Source: Bacteroides_D sp963546395
Lineage (GTDB): Bacteria > Bacteroidota > Bacteroidia > Bacteroidales > CAJPTX01
Reading direction: 5' to 3'
Length of the DNA: 64,000 nt
NCBI GenBank assembly: GCA_963546395.1
Contig: CAUUMS010000010.1
Coordinates: forward strand, 6,872 to 70,871
Position 1 is the stretch's first letter. Each line of letters begins with the position of its first letter. Below are positions 7,188 to 15,532 of this stretch, in pieces. The notes beneath the pieces are model-generated. The model saw only the letters and a list, made by a program, of their open reading frames with translations. It was not told the origin of the DNA and did not search any database. A program made the translations under genes and the position numbers.

Positions 7188-9983
7188 ATGAGTCATCGGT
7201 ACGAGGTTGTAGGTGCTTATGCCGGTCTGGCGGGTGTTAGGGTGAACGTGTGGCATCGTAAGCATTGGCTGCTGTGGTTGCTGTTGGCCATCCTGCCATG
7301 CATCGGTGCGCAGGCGCAGGGGACGGATGGGGTGCCTCTCTATGGACGGCTGATGAATGCGGATGGGGTCTCGGTGCCGGGGGCTGTGGTGTTGCTGGTG
7401 CAGCCGCAGGACTCGAGCATCGTGTGCCATGCAGTGACTGACACGGTGGGACGATTCGTGATGCATTGCCAGGCCTCGGGGACGTACTGGTTGCAGTCGC
7501 ACGTGATGGGCTATTTGCCCGAGAGCCAGCATGTGCAGGTGCCGCGTAGCGAGCCGTTGGAGGTGCGCCTGAGGGAGGATCCTAAGGAGATAGAGGCGGT
7601 GCGCATCCAGGCCCGACGGCAGGGGGTGCGTGTGCTGGGCGACACGGTGAAGTACAATCTGAAGGCCTTCACCACGGGGGCTGAGAAGACGCTGGGCGAG
7701 CTGCTCTCCAGCTTACCCGGCATCAAGGTGGCCGAAGATGGCACGGTAACGGCCCAAGGGCAGCAGGTGGAGAAGATCCTGTTCAACGGTCGTGACCTGT
7801 ACGGGAGCAATGTGGCATTGGCCACCAAGAATGTGTCAGCCGATGTGGCCGATAGCGTGAAGGTGGTGCATGGGTACAGCGAGTACAGCCTGCTGGATGG
7901 GTTTCAGAATCACGATAAGACGGTGATCGATGTGGGGGTGAGCGAGAGCATGTGGGGCAAGATGAGTGGGGAGATCGAGGCGGGCGGCGGCTATAGGAGT
8001 GCCTATGAGGGGCGAGGGAATGCGATGTACATGGGGAAAACATCGATGCTCTCGGCGGTGATAGCCGCTAATAACACAGGAGGGAAGACCTTCACGTACA
8101 ACGATTACATAGCCCTACAAGGGGGGCTACCCAAGGATGAGAATGGCTTGTACCGCATAGAGATACGCTCTGACGACTACCTGTACCGGCTCATCAATCC
8201 GCCCAAAGACACCTACGCGCAGCGCACGGAGATGGTGACGCTGAACTACACCTACAGTCGGGGTGAGAAGCTCAAGGTGCAGACGGCGGCTCTCTACTCG
8301 GGTGGGCTGAACAAGACAGAGCAATGGACGACGCGTAAGTTTGCGAATGGGCCAGATATTTGGCAATCGCGCTACACGTCGAGCGAGTCGCACACGAGGA
8401 TGAATGGGGGTGCGGGGGTGCTGAATGTGACCTATCATCCCTCGGAGCGATTCCTGTGGCAGTACGGGACGATGGTGAAATACTCGCGGGTTCGCATGGG
8501 GTACAGCGAGCAGGAGTATTACCGCGGGGCGACCCATTGGTATCGATCCAACGGGTGGCAGCGGCCTGTCGAGTTGCAACAACGTTTTCTGGGTACGATG
8601 AAACTGGGCCGGTTTCAGCTGCAAGCGTCGCTGGGGCACGGGCTCAGCACGTCGCGATCGGATATGTACCAGGCGATGGATCGGGCACTCTACCCGTTTC
8701 GCATGACACCTAATTCGGACGGGTCATACAGCCTTATGCGTCCGAAGACGACGCGTAGCAACACGCTCACGGCAGGGCTCACGGGGAAAGCTAAGCTCAC
8801 GGAGAAGCAGTTCCTACAGCTGAGCGTGGGCGGGGAGTTCGATGCGTGGCAGATGGAGTCGCAGTGGTTGAATCATGGTGTGGTTCCACAGCTACTGCCG
8901 GGTTTGCCGGGTACGCTGGCAGATTTTGCCACGGTACATCGGTATGGTGGCAGCGCAGGGGTGAAATGGTGTAAGAATGCGGGGCTGGTGCAGTTCACCG
9001 TGGGCGTTGTGGGGCACTGGAAGCGTTGGAACGCAGGCATACATGGGGGGACGCAGCGCCGATATTTGGAGCCCGACCTGATGTTCAAGCTGTATTTCAG
9101 CCAGCTGCACCAGCTGTGGATCACGGTGGAGGGGGCTTCGGAGTCCACACGGAATGAGACGCTTTTTGCCTCGTACGATCCCTCAGGGTATCACGAGCTC
9201 TACTACAGCCAGGGACTAGAGTTCCCACTTACTAAGCGTACCAACATGACGGCCAGCTACATGTGGTATGCGCCCAATGGCGTGTGGAGCCTTTACTGCA
9301 CGTTGAGCTGTGAGTTCGGCGACCGAATAGAGAAGGAGGTGCAGATGCATGGCCCCTACCAGCTACGTCGCCTGTGGGAGGTGACGTTACGCAGACCCCT
9401 GTGGACTTATATCTCGCTCGACAGGACGTTTTTCACGTTTTGGAATGCGAGTGCTAGCCTGAATATCCGGATGTTTGACGGAAGGGTTAGTCGTGTGGCG
9501 GGGAAGGAACTGTTCCACAGTGAGGATCAGATGTCGGCCTGGCTCTCGCTGAGGAGTACCTACAATGGCATGTTCAACGTGACGTTGCAGGGGAGTGGCA
9601 CATACTACGACCATAATTACGGGGAGCGTTGGCGGGAGGAGCTGTACGAATGGCAGGTGAAGGGGGGCGTGGTCTTTAAGCATGGGCCCGTGCGGGCCAC
9701 GGTGCAGAGCGGATGGCGGGTGAGTCCGTTTGGGCTTGTCGGCCCTAGCGATATCATCCTGGAGGGTGATGTGAGCTACAACTTCTGGAAGAATATGTCG
9801 CTGGTGCTAGTGGGGCACGATGTGCTCAACATCGGCGTGCGAAACTGGGCGAGTATCCACTACAGCGACCTCTACCGAACGGAGACAACGTATCGTCGTT
9901 TGCCAGGGAATGTGCAGCTGAAGCTGCGCTGGAAATTCGGGGAGAGCAGGGGGAAGAACGGGGTTGATGTCAATGTCTTGTAG
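7188..9983 (+). CDS. TonB-receptor-like outer membrane beta-barrel protein
   Basis: A 931-residue protein. The signal peptide is the stretch after HRKHWLLWLLLAILPCIGAQAQ, so translation may start at 7188 (ATG) or at a GTG at 7242/7248. A carboxypeptidase-regulatory-like Ig fold (about residues 48-125, PLYGRLMNADGVSVPGAVV) comes first. A plug-like region follows (GELLSSLPGIKVAEDGTV, about 160-230), then a long beta-barrel with many aromatic alternating strands. This matches the Bacteroidota family of receptor-like barrels with an N-terminal CarboxypepD_reg domain. Close placement after the FecCD/ATPase genes suggests uptake of the same ligand, but the transcription link is unproven. Confidence 0.8.
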   Translation: MSHRYEVVGAYAGLAGVRVNVWHRKHWLLWLLLAILPCIGAQAQGTDGVPLYGRLMNADGVSVPGAVVLLVQPQDSSIVCHAVTDTVGRFVMHCQASGTYWLQSHVMGYLPESQHVQVPRSEPLEVRLREDPKEIEAVRIQARRQGVRVLGDTVKYNLKAFTTGAEKTLGELLSSLPGIKVAEDGTVTAQGQQVEKILFNGRDLYGSNVALATKNVSADVADSVKVVHGYSEYSLLDGFQNHDKTVIDVGVSESMWGKMSGEIEAGGGYRSAYEGRGNAMYMGKTSMLSAVIAANNTGGKTFTYNDYIALQGGLPKDENGLYRIEIRSDDYLYRLINPPKDTYAQRTEMVTLNYTYSRGEKLKVQTAALYSGGLNKTEQWTTRKFANGPDIWQSRYTSSESHTRMNGGAGVLNVTYHPSERFLWQYGTMVKYSRVRMGYSEQEYYRGATHWYRSNGWQRPVELQQRFLGTMKLGRFQLQASLGHGLSTSRSDMYQAMDRALYPFRMTPNSDGSYSLMRPKTTRSNTLTAGLTGKAKLTEKQFLQLSVGGEFDAWQMESQWLNHGVVPQLLPGLPGTLADFATVHRYGGSAGVKWCKNAGLVQFTVGVVGHWKRWNAGIHGGTQRRYLEPDLMFKLYFSQLHQLWITVEGASESTRNETLFASYDPSGYHELYYSQGLEFPLTKRTNMTASYMWYAPNGVWSLYCTLSCEFGDRIEKEVQMHGPYQLRRLWEVTLRRPLWTYISLDRTFFTFWNASASLNIRMFDGRVSRVAGKELFHSEDQMSAWLSLRSTYNGMFNVTLQGSGTYYDHNYGERWREELYEWQVKGGVVFKHGPVRATVQSGWRVSPFGLVGPSDIILEGDVSYNFWKNMSLVLVGHDVLNIGVRNWASIHYSDLYRTETTYRRLPGNVQLKLRWKFGESRGKNGVDVNVL

Positions 9984-10055
9984 GTGCCACGCTACGAGCA
10001 TGAGGAGGCAGTGGTGCCATTAGCACGGCTCACGTGGGGGTACTGAAATCTCTCC

Positions 10056-10063
10056 TACCTTTG
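10056..10063 (+). promoter_or_regulatory. -7 element of rsmE
   Basis: TACCTTTG ends only 5 nt before the rsmE ATG at 10069. With transcription normally starting several nt past this element, the message would be leaderless or nearly so. No -33 TTTG box is apparent. Confidence 0.6.
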
Positions 10064-10068
10064 CCTCG

Positions 10069-10800
10069 ATGTATACGTTCTATCTGAATCCGCTGACGGC
10101 CGGTGAGGTTTGTCTTGGGCCTGATGAGTCGGCTCACTGCCTGCGAGTGCTGCGCATGCGCAGGGGGGATGAGGTACGCCTGATCGATGGGCATGGGCAC
10201 TGGGCCCTGGGGAGTATTAGTCGCGCCGATCGGGAATGCGTGTGGGTTGAGGTTGCCCAGGTGCAGACCATGGAGCCGGGTCTTGCGCAGGGGGTGTGGA
10301 TTGCCGTGGCCCCCACCAAGAATATCGATCGCGTGGAGTGGTTTGTCGAGAAGGCTGTGGAGGTGGGGGTCGGACGTATCACCCCGTTCGTGGCGAAATA
10401 CGGCGAGCGGCGGCAGCTCCGGGTGGATCGCCTGGAACGTATAGCACTGGCTGCGGCTAAGCAGTCGCTCACCCCATTCCTGCCACGCTTGGATGCGCTC
10501 ACGCCGTGGGAGGAGCTCGTGAAGGAGCTAGCGGACTTTCACGGCGAGCGATGGGTAGCCCACCTCGAGGGCGGGGAGAGTTACCTGGGATCCTTGCCCA
10601 TGCCGTCCCCGGCGGTGGGTACGTGCGTGCTGATTGGCCCCGAGGGAGGTTTTGCCCCTGAGGAGATAGCGCAGCTGCGGGCTCTGGGGGTGCAGACGGT
10701 GCATCTGGGGGTGTCACGTTTACGGGTGGAGACGGCTGCTTTGGTGGCGTGCGTGCTGTGCGTGGCTCGTGGCTATGGGCAGGGTGCCGAGCTGCATTAG
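10069..10800 (+). CDS. rsmE: 16S rRNA (uridine-1498-N3) methyltransferase
   Basis: A 243-residue SPOUT-class methyltransferase acting on the small ribosomal subunit. Visible family signatures are APTKNIDRVEWFVEKAVEVGV, the catalytic-site stretch AAAKQS, the SAM-knot motif LIGPEGGFAPEE, and LGVSRLRVETAALVA near the C-terminus. The N-terminal PUA-like part contains HCLRVLRMRRGDEV. Length is standard. The start is fixed by the -7 element that ends 5 nt upstream. Confidence 0.95.
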   Translation: MYTFYLNPLTAGEVCLGPDESAHCLRVLRMRRGDEVRLIDGHGHWALGSISRADRECVWVEVAQVQTMEPGLAQGVWIAVAPTKNIDRVEWFVEKAVEVGVGRITPFVAKYGERRQLRVDRLERIALAAAKQSLTPFLPRLDALTPWEELVKELADFHGERWVAHLEGGESYLGSLPMPSPAVGTCVLIGPEGGFAPEEIAQLRALGVQTVHLGVSRLRVETAALVACVLCVARGYGQGAELH

Positions 10801-10883
10801 AGGCGTAGCTGGGTGATTGCTGTAAGAATGCGTGGGGCAAGGGCTGCGGCATAGATTTCACCCCAGATGGCGGCTTATAGCGT

Positions 10884-10912
10884 TTTGCAATGCGCTATTA
10901 TTATTACCTTTG
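10884..10912 (+). promoter_or_regulatory. Promoter of SiaC-type gene
   Basis: TTTG at 10884-10887, a 17-nt spacer, then TACCTTTG at 10905-10912. It would give a leader of about 130 nt before the ATG at 11051. The leader contains a perfect hairpin (10992-11009). Confidence 0.55.
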
Positions 10913-10991
10913 GCCATCCGTTGTGCGCTTGCGGCACGGGTGGGATGACCTTTCTCGCACGGGTGGTATTGCGCACTGGCGGTTCTACGTT

Positions 10992-11009
10992 GGCATCAAT
11001 GATGATGCC
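10992..11009 (+). promoter_or_regulatory. Hairpin in the leader of the SiaC-type gene
   Basis: GGCATCA-ATGA-TGATGCC forms a perfect 7-bp stem with a 4-nt loop, 41 nt before the ATG at 11051. There is no T-run, so it is not a terminator. It may affect message stability or translation. Confidence 0.4.
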
Positions 11010-11050
11010 ACGCAACCGTGCGGCAGTCTATGGAACATGGAGCTAAGGGT

Positions 11051-11431
11051 ATGGCCCGTTACGAGTTGGTAGGCACCAATGAGAACCCGGCCATTGCCTT
11101 CGATGCACAGACAGGCATTCTCGAGATAGCCGGCAACTCGATGCCAGAGAATCCGCTGGCCGTGTATGCCCCGGCGATGGAGTGGCTGCGGAGTTACGTC
11201 TCGTCACCGGCACAACGTACGTCGGTGCGTTTTCGTTTGAAGTATTACAACACCTCTACCTCGAAGATCATCATTAACATTCTGGATCTGCTGGGGGAGG
11301 TTCGTCGCAGCGGCCATGAGATAGAGGTGTCATGGTATTTCACGCCGGGCGATGAGGATTTGGAGGAGGCTGGGTACGAGTTTTCGGAGAATTGTATAAT
11401 CCCGTTCCGCGTCGTGCCCATTGGGGGCTAG
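11051..11431 (+). CDS. SiaC-family (DUF1987) regulatory phosphoprotein
   Basis: About 126 residues. The pattern FDAQTGILEIAGNSMPENPLAVYAPAMEWL, RFRLKYYNTSTSKIIINILDLL (with the phospho-acceptor Ser/Thr region YNTSTSK), and EVSWYFTPGDEDLEEAGYEFSE matches SiaC/DUF1987 proteins. In Pseudomonas, SiaC is phosphorylated by SiaB, dephosphorylated by SiaA, and activates the diguanylate cyclase SiaD. None of these partners is encoded nearby. Upstream in-frame ATGs exist at 11018 and 11030, but the family begins at about MARYELVGT, so 11051 is preferred. Family call is good; role in this organism is unknown. Confidence 0.8.
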   Translation: MARYELVGTNENPAIAFDAQTGILEIAGNSMPENPLAVYAPAMEWLRSYVSSPAQRTSVRFRLKYYNTSTSKIIINILDLLGEVRRSGHEIEVSWYFTPGDEDLEEAGYEFSENCIIPFRVVPIGG

Positions 11432-11474
11432 CGATGCCAACATGTGGGATGCGGCTTAGTAACACCACTATACC

Positions 11475-12698
11475 ATGTCTGGACTTTCAACGTTTCGTCT
11501 GAGGTGGATGCGTTTTACGGGCGGGATGCCCAGCACAGAGAAGCTCGAGGCGCGTCGCGCGGCGCAGGATGCGCTGTACGAACGCTACGTGGCCTACAAG
11601 AACGGGCCGCAGTGGGCTCGCTTCCAGGAACTCGAGGCACTAGAGCGCAGTGGTGAGCCCCAGCGTGTGGAGGCCGAGTATCGCCGCATGGTGTACGCCG
11701 GATCGCCCGAGGAGGCGAAGATGGACGAGTTCGAGCGGCTACGCAAGAGCGCGGCGGTGAGCAAGGTGCTGAAGGGAGGAGGGGATGTAAACCACCCGGA
11801 GTATCAGCGATTCCGTGCACTGGAGAAGGAGCTCAATAGCCCGGAGTTCTCCGAGCGGGTGGCTTTCCTGAAGGACAAGGATAAGTACCAGCACTCCGAG
11901 GTGGCGAAGGCGATGAATGAGCTGCGGGCCCTACGGACGAGCAGCGAGCTGAAATGGTTTCTGGCCACTGGCAAACGTGCAGACATACGGCGGCGCGAGT
12001 CGGAGGAGGTGATACTGTTCGACGATTTCGACGGCCGTCAGATGGATGCCAAGCTGTGGTCGCCCCGCTTCTTCTGGGCAGATGCGCTGGTGGGCCAATC
12101 GTTCTCGATGAGCACGGATCCGCAGTGCTATACGGATGGTAAGAATGTGGCGTTGCGCAACAGCTGCCTGGTGATCGAGACGCGGCGTGAGCGGGCTGAG
12201 GGGGTTGTGTGGGATCGTGCGCTGGGATTCATGCCTAAGCGGTTCTCGTACACGAGTGGCTTGCTGAACACGGCGCAGGGTTTCCATTTCGAAGAGGGGC
12301 TGCTGGAGGCTAAGATTCGTTTTAAGGGTGACCCTGGCGTGGTGCATGCGCTCTACATGCGCACAGGGCAGCAGTGCCCGCAGATTGACGTGTTCCGCTC
12401 TTCGCCGAAGGGCGACACGCTGGAGGGACGTTACACGGTGGCACCCGATGTGGTTCGTAGCAGCGAGGTGGGACGGTTGCCGTATAGCGATAAGTTCTTC
12501 ATCCTCTCCCTGCGTAAGGAGCCGGGCCGCATGGTGTGGGCTATCAATGGGGTCACGTTCCATGAGGAGCGTCGTGACCTGCCTAACAGTCCATTGCATT
12601 TCGTGTTTGCGAGCACCATTCTGCCGGGTTACGAGCCGGCGGGAGTTAGCACGCTGGAGATCGACTGGGTTCGCTGCACGGTGCCCCGTCACGCGTAG
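11475..12698 (+). CDS. GH16/concanavalin-A-like fold protein with helical N-terminus, catalytic residues absent
   Basis: A 407-residue protein with no signal peptide. Residues 20-170 are highly charged and helical (coiled-coil-like). Residues about 175-405 look like a GH16/ConA-like lectin-glucanase domain, opening LFDDFDGRQMDAKLWSPRFF and ending LEIDWVRCTV. At the GH16 catalytic site (E-[IL]-D-x-x-E) this protein has Q303-I-D-V-F-R308, so both the nucleophile and acid/base glutamates are replaced. It is therefore probably a binding or structural protein rather than a hydrolase. The apparent cytoplasmic location is odd for this fold. The function is not known. Confidence 0.65.
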   Translation: MSGLSTFRLRWMRFTGGMPSTEKLEARRAAQDALYERYVAYKNGPQWARFQELEALERSGEPQRVEAEYRRMVYAGSPEEAKMDEFERLRKSAAVSKVLKGGGDVNHPEYQRFRALEKELNSPEFSERVAFLKDKDKYQHSEVAKAMNELRALRTSSELKWFLATGKRADIRRRESEEVILFDDFDGRQMDAKLWSPRFFWADALVGQSFSMSTDPQCYTDGKNVALRNSCLVIETRRERAEGVVWDRALGFMPKRFSYTSGLLNTAQGFHFEEGLLEAKIRFKGDPGVVHALYMRTGQQCPQIDVFRSSPKGDTLEGRYTVAPDVVRSSEVGRLPYSDKFFILSLRKEPGRMVWAINGVTFHEERRDLPNSPLHFVFASTILPGYEPAGVSTLEIDWVRCTVPRHA

Positions 12699-12823
12699 TG
12701 TCTGGCGGATGGTGAGTCCGGCGGGGGCCTCATGGCCTGGGGATCTCTTTGGGGTGCATTGCCTGCATGCTCTCGCTGTGGGCTCAGAGGGGCGATGTGT
12801 ATCCACCTTAAAACGCCGCGGGG

Positions 12824-13759
12824 ATGACTGAGGCGGTTGCCCGGAGCGGCAGAGGGTGTGGTGCGCATGACGACACAAATTCCACAGTGGTTGCCGTCTA
12901 CGGATGGGGGGTGGAGCATGAGCATTTCGATGCCTTGATTCACTTCTTTGAGGCGGTGTGCGCCGCAGGCTGGAAGGTGCAGATATACCGACCGCTGCTG
13001 GCGTGGTTGCATTCCCAGTTCGGCTACACGCCAGAGTACCTGGCCGTATTCGGGGAGGGGGAGGCCCTGCTTCCCGAGGTGCGCTTCATGGTGAGCATCG
13101 GGGGTGATGGTACGTTCCTAGATTCGGCGCAGTACATCGCAGCCCAGGGGGTGCCAATCATAGGGGTCAACTTCGGGCATCTGGGATTCCTGACATCAGC
13201 GCAGACGAATGATGCGCAGCAGCTGGTGCAGGCATTGGTGGAGGGGAGGTACACGGTGGAGCGTCGCACCATGCTGGAGGTGCGGGTGGCGGGGGATGAC
13301 GGGGGGCCCTACGTGTGCCTGAATGATATCACGCTTCACAAGAGCGAGAAGTCGATGCTCGTGGTGAATGCGCACATCGATGGGCAGTTCCTGTGCTCGT
13401 ACTGGTGTGATGGGCTGATTGCAAGCACGCCCACGGGATCCACGGCCTACAGCCTCAGCGTGGGGGGGCCCATCATTGTACCTTGTGCTAGCACGATTCT
13501 TTTATCGCCTATCGCACCGCACAACCTGAGCATGCGGCCGCTGGTGCTTTCCGATGCGTCGCGCATCCATCTCCGGGCGGTGAGCCGTGACCCTAGCATA
13601 GTGCTTGGGGTCGATGCACGTGTGTTCCACTGCAATAGCCCGCTGGAGGTGACGATAGCCCGCTCGGCTTGCCAGGTGCAGGTGGTGCGTTTGCACCATG
13701 AGGATTTCTACACGGCCCTCCGTAAAAAGCTCAACTGGGGTGTGGGGGTGCGCAACTAG
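12824..13759 (+). CDS. nadK: NAD kinase
   Basis: A 311-residue kinase that makes NADP from NAD. Diagnostic motifs are SIGGDGTFLDSA (nucleotide phosphate binding), GVNFGHLGFLTS, LNDITLHK and STPTGSTAYSLSVGGPI. The frame starts with ATG at 12824, but the typical NadK fold begins at about VVAVYGWGV, so a GTG at 12887 is a possible alternative start. It precedes the porG-uppS-bamA cluster. Confidence 0.93.
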   Translation: MTEAVARSGRGCGAHDDTNSTVVAVYGWGVEHEHFDALIHFFEAVCAAGWKVQIYRPLLAWLHSQFGYTPEYLAVFGEGEALLPEVRFMVSIGGDGTFLDSAQYIAAQGVPIIGVNFGHLGFLTSAQTNDAQQLVQALVEGRYTVERRTMLEVRVAGDDGGPYVCLNDITLHKSEKSMLVVNAHIDGQFLCSYWCDGLIASTPTGSTAYSLSVGGPIIVPCASTILLSPIAPHNLSMRPLVLSDASRIHLRAVSRDPSIVLGVDARVFHCNSPLEVTIARSACQVQVVRLHHEDFYTALRKKLNWGVGVRN

Positions 13760-13816
13760 GCACAATTTTTCTCCGTGCCTCACGTTAGGGGAATGAGGCG
13801 TAAGAACGATTATGCT

Positions 13817-13824
13817 TAGCTTTG
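13817..13824 (+). promoter_or_regulatory. Candidate -7 element for porG/uppS
   Basis: TAGCTTTG matches TAnnTTTG and lies 106 nt before the preferred porG start at 13931. No clear -33 box is seen. A weak inverted repeat (GCCTCA / TGAGGC) just upstream may close the nadK transcript. Confidence 0.4.
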
Positions 13825-13930
13825 CAATGGATGGGTTCGAGGTCTGTGGTGTGGCTTGCGGTGGTGTACGAGGGTGAGAGCGTGAGGAGGTAGATGACTG
13901 CCGTGGGTGCTCCACGTAGCATTTTTGCCT

Positions 13931-14653
13931 ATGTGTCCTAGATATGGGATGGTATTTGCCCTGCTGACTGTGCTCTTGCTGAGCGTGGGCGGGGGGCTGC
14001 GTGCGCAGCGTGCAAATTCTAGTTGGGACGCGGGCGCGGGCCTCAGCCTCATCGGCTACACGGGGGACTACAACCCGACGGCTCTGCCGATGACGTTCAG
14101 CGGGGCCGGGCAGCTTGTGCTCCGTTACAATCTCACCCCGATGTATGCTCTCCGTGCTGAACTGAATGGGGGGGGCTACCGAGGCAAGTACATTGCACGG
14201 CGTACCTACCTGCCGATGCTGGGGCAGGAGCCGGCGTTGAAGTTTCACCGGCCATTCTTGTCGCTGGCAGTGAGCGTGGAGATACATCTGCTCCCGTTCC
14301 AGGTGGATGATTTCTCGGGCCGGCGTGAGAATCCGGATCCGATTACCCCGTACGTGACGGCGGGGATAGGTGGCACATACGTGTTCTCGCACGGCGGGGC
14401 ACTGAGCATACCGATGGGGGCGGGCGTGAAATTTGCCCTGGGCGATAGGTTCACGCTCAGCCCGGAGGTGCGATTTGTGAAGTCGTTTTCGGATAAGCTC
14501 GACTCGTACAAGAATTGGCCGCTGGGCCGTGAGCGATCCTTTATCCACAACCAGGATTGGATGTCGATGCTCACGGTGACGCTCACGTACCGATTCTTGT
14601 TCCGTAGCGGGGGGTGCCCTGCGTATCAGCAGAATCCAGAGGTTTTTATGTAG
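13931..14653 (+). CDS. porG: PorG-like outer membrane beta-barrel protein (type IX secretion; DUF6089)
   Basis: About 240 residues: a signal peptide (MVFALLTVLLLSVGGGLRAQ), then an eight-strand-like barrel. Segments such as WDAGAGLSLIGYTGDYN, TPYVTAGIGGTYVF and LSPEVRFVKSFSDKLDSY match the DUF6089/PorG family. In P. gingivalis, PorG is an outer membrane component associated with the PorK/PorN ring of the type IX secretion system, and its gene lies just upstream of uppS and bamA, as here (uppS follows after 9 nt). The frame extends upstream to a GTG at 13907, but ATG at 13931 or 13949 places the signal peptide properly. The symbol rests on family features and gene order. Confidence 0.75.
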   Translation: MCPRYGMVFALLTVLLLSVGGGLRAQRANSSWDAGAGLSLIGYTGDYNPTALPMTFSGAGQLVLRYNLTPMYALRAELNGGGYRGKYIARRTYLPMLGQEPALKFHRPFLSLAVSVEIHLLPFQVDDFSGRRENPDPITPYVTAGIGGTYVFSHGGALSIPMGAGVKFALGDRFTLSPEVRFVKSFSDKLDSYKNWPLGRERSFIHNQDWMSMLTVTLTYRFLFRSGGCPAYQQNPEVFM

Positions 14654-14662
14654 GCTCGTGCC

Positions 14663-15421
14663 ATGCGGAAGATTGAGGGGATAAGGGTTCCGGCGCATGT
14701 GGCCATCATCATGGATGGCAATGGGCGCTGGGCCGAGCAGCGGGGAGCTGAACGCTCCGAGGGGCACAGGCATGGGATCCAACCGGTGCGGAGTGCTGTG
14801 GGCGCAGCCATTGAGGCGGGGGTGCGTTACCTGACAATTTATGCCTTCAGCACGGAGAACTGGAGGCGCCCTGCAGCAGAAGTCTCCGCCCTGATGCAGC
14901 TGCTGATCCAGTCAATCGACCAGCATTTGCAGGAGCTGATCGAGCAGGGTGTGCGCCTGCTAACCATTGGCGACTTATCAAAGCTCCCACCCCTGGTGCA
15001 AGAGGCTATTGCTGAGGCGAAGCGGCTGACTGCGCATGGTGACAAGCTTACGCTTACGGTGGCACTCAACTACGGGGCTCGTGATGAGATAGCGAATGCT
15101 GCCAGGTGTGTGGCGCAGCGTGCTGTGGCCGGTGAGGTGAGTTGCGACCAGATTGATGCAGAACTGTTGGCCCAGCATTTGGAGACAGCAATGCTGCCGG
15201 ATCCCGATCTTCTGATACGCACGAGCGGTGAGAGCAGGCTGAGCAACTTCCTTCTGTGGCAGCTTGCGTATGCAGAGTTTGTCTTTATGCCGGTGTTGTG
15301 GCCCGATTTCACCAAGGAGCACTTTCAGTCGGCACTCGATGAGTATGCGGCGCGTAATCGCCGATTCGGGGGTGTTTCAACGGGGGGTGGTTTGGAGAAG
15401 GCAGATTTGGTGGATGGATAG
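14663..15421 (+). CDS. uppS: Isoprenyl transferase (undecaprenyl diphosphate synthase)
   Basis: A 252-residue cis-prenyltransferase that makes the C55 lipid carrier for peptidoglycan and surface glycans. Diagnostic motifs are HVAIIMDGNGRWA (catalytic Asp18), GHRHG, YAFSTENWRRP, and LLIRTSGESRLSNFLLWQLAYAEF near the C-terminus. Length is typical. It lies between porG (9 nt) and bamA, a context of envelope assembly. Confidence 0.96.
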   Translation: MRKIEGIRVPAHVAIIMDGNGRWAEQRGAERSEGHRHGIQPVRSAVGAAIEAGVRYLTIYAFSTENWRRPAAEVSALMQLLIQSIDQHLQELIEQGVRLLTIGDLSKLPPLVQEAIAEAKRLTAHGDKLTLTVALNYGARDEIANAARCVAQRAVAGEVSCDQIDAELLAQHLETAMLPDPDLLIRTSGESRLSNFLLWQLAYAEFVFMPVLWPDFTKEHFQSALDEYAARNRRFGGVSTGGGLEKADLVDG

Positions 15422-15439
15422 CCGCAGATGGTGCCTAAT

Positions 15440-15470
15440 TTTGCAAAGCCATCGATGTTGAATACCTTTG
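15440..15470 (+). promoter_or_regulatory. Promoter of bamA
   Basis: TTTG at 15440-15443, a 19-nt spacer, then TACCTTTG at 15463-15470, close to the Bacteroidota consensus. It lies 62 nt before the ATG at 15533, which supports that start over the upstream in-frame ATG at 15428, whose first codons precede this promoter. Confidence 0.7.
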
Positions 15471-15532
15471 GCAGCCGTTTTGGCTTGTGGTACGGGGATC
15501 CTATACAAAAGAAACGACTAGCGTTCGATCTT

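Noticed and set aside
10890..11072. 60-codon frame on the plus strand
   Set aside because: Its start codon overlaps the promoter of the SiaC-type gene and it runs out of frame into that gene.
11931..12878. 315-codon frame on the minus strand over the GH16-fold gene
   Set aside because: Reverse-frame shadow with biased Arg/His/Gln content and no domain; the plus-strand gene is clearly better supported.
13502..14782. Long 426-codon frame on the minus strand over nadK, porG and uppS
   Set aside because: It spans three genes on the opposite strand, is rich in His/Arg/Pro as expected for a reverse-frame shadow in GC-rich DNA, and has no motif.
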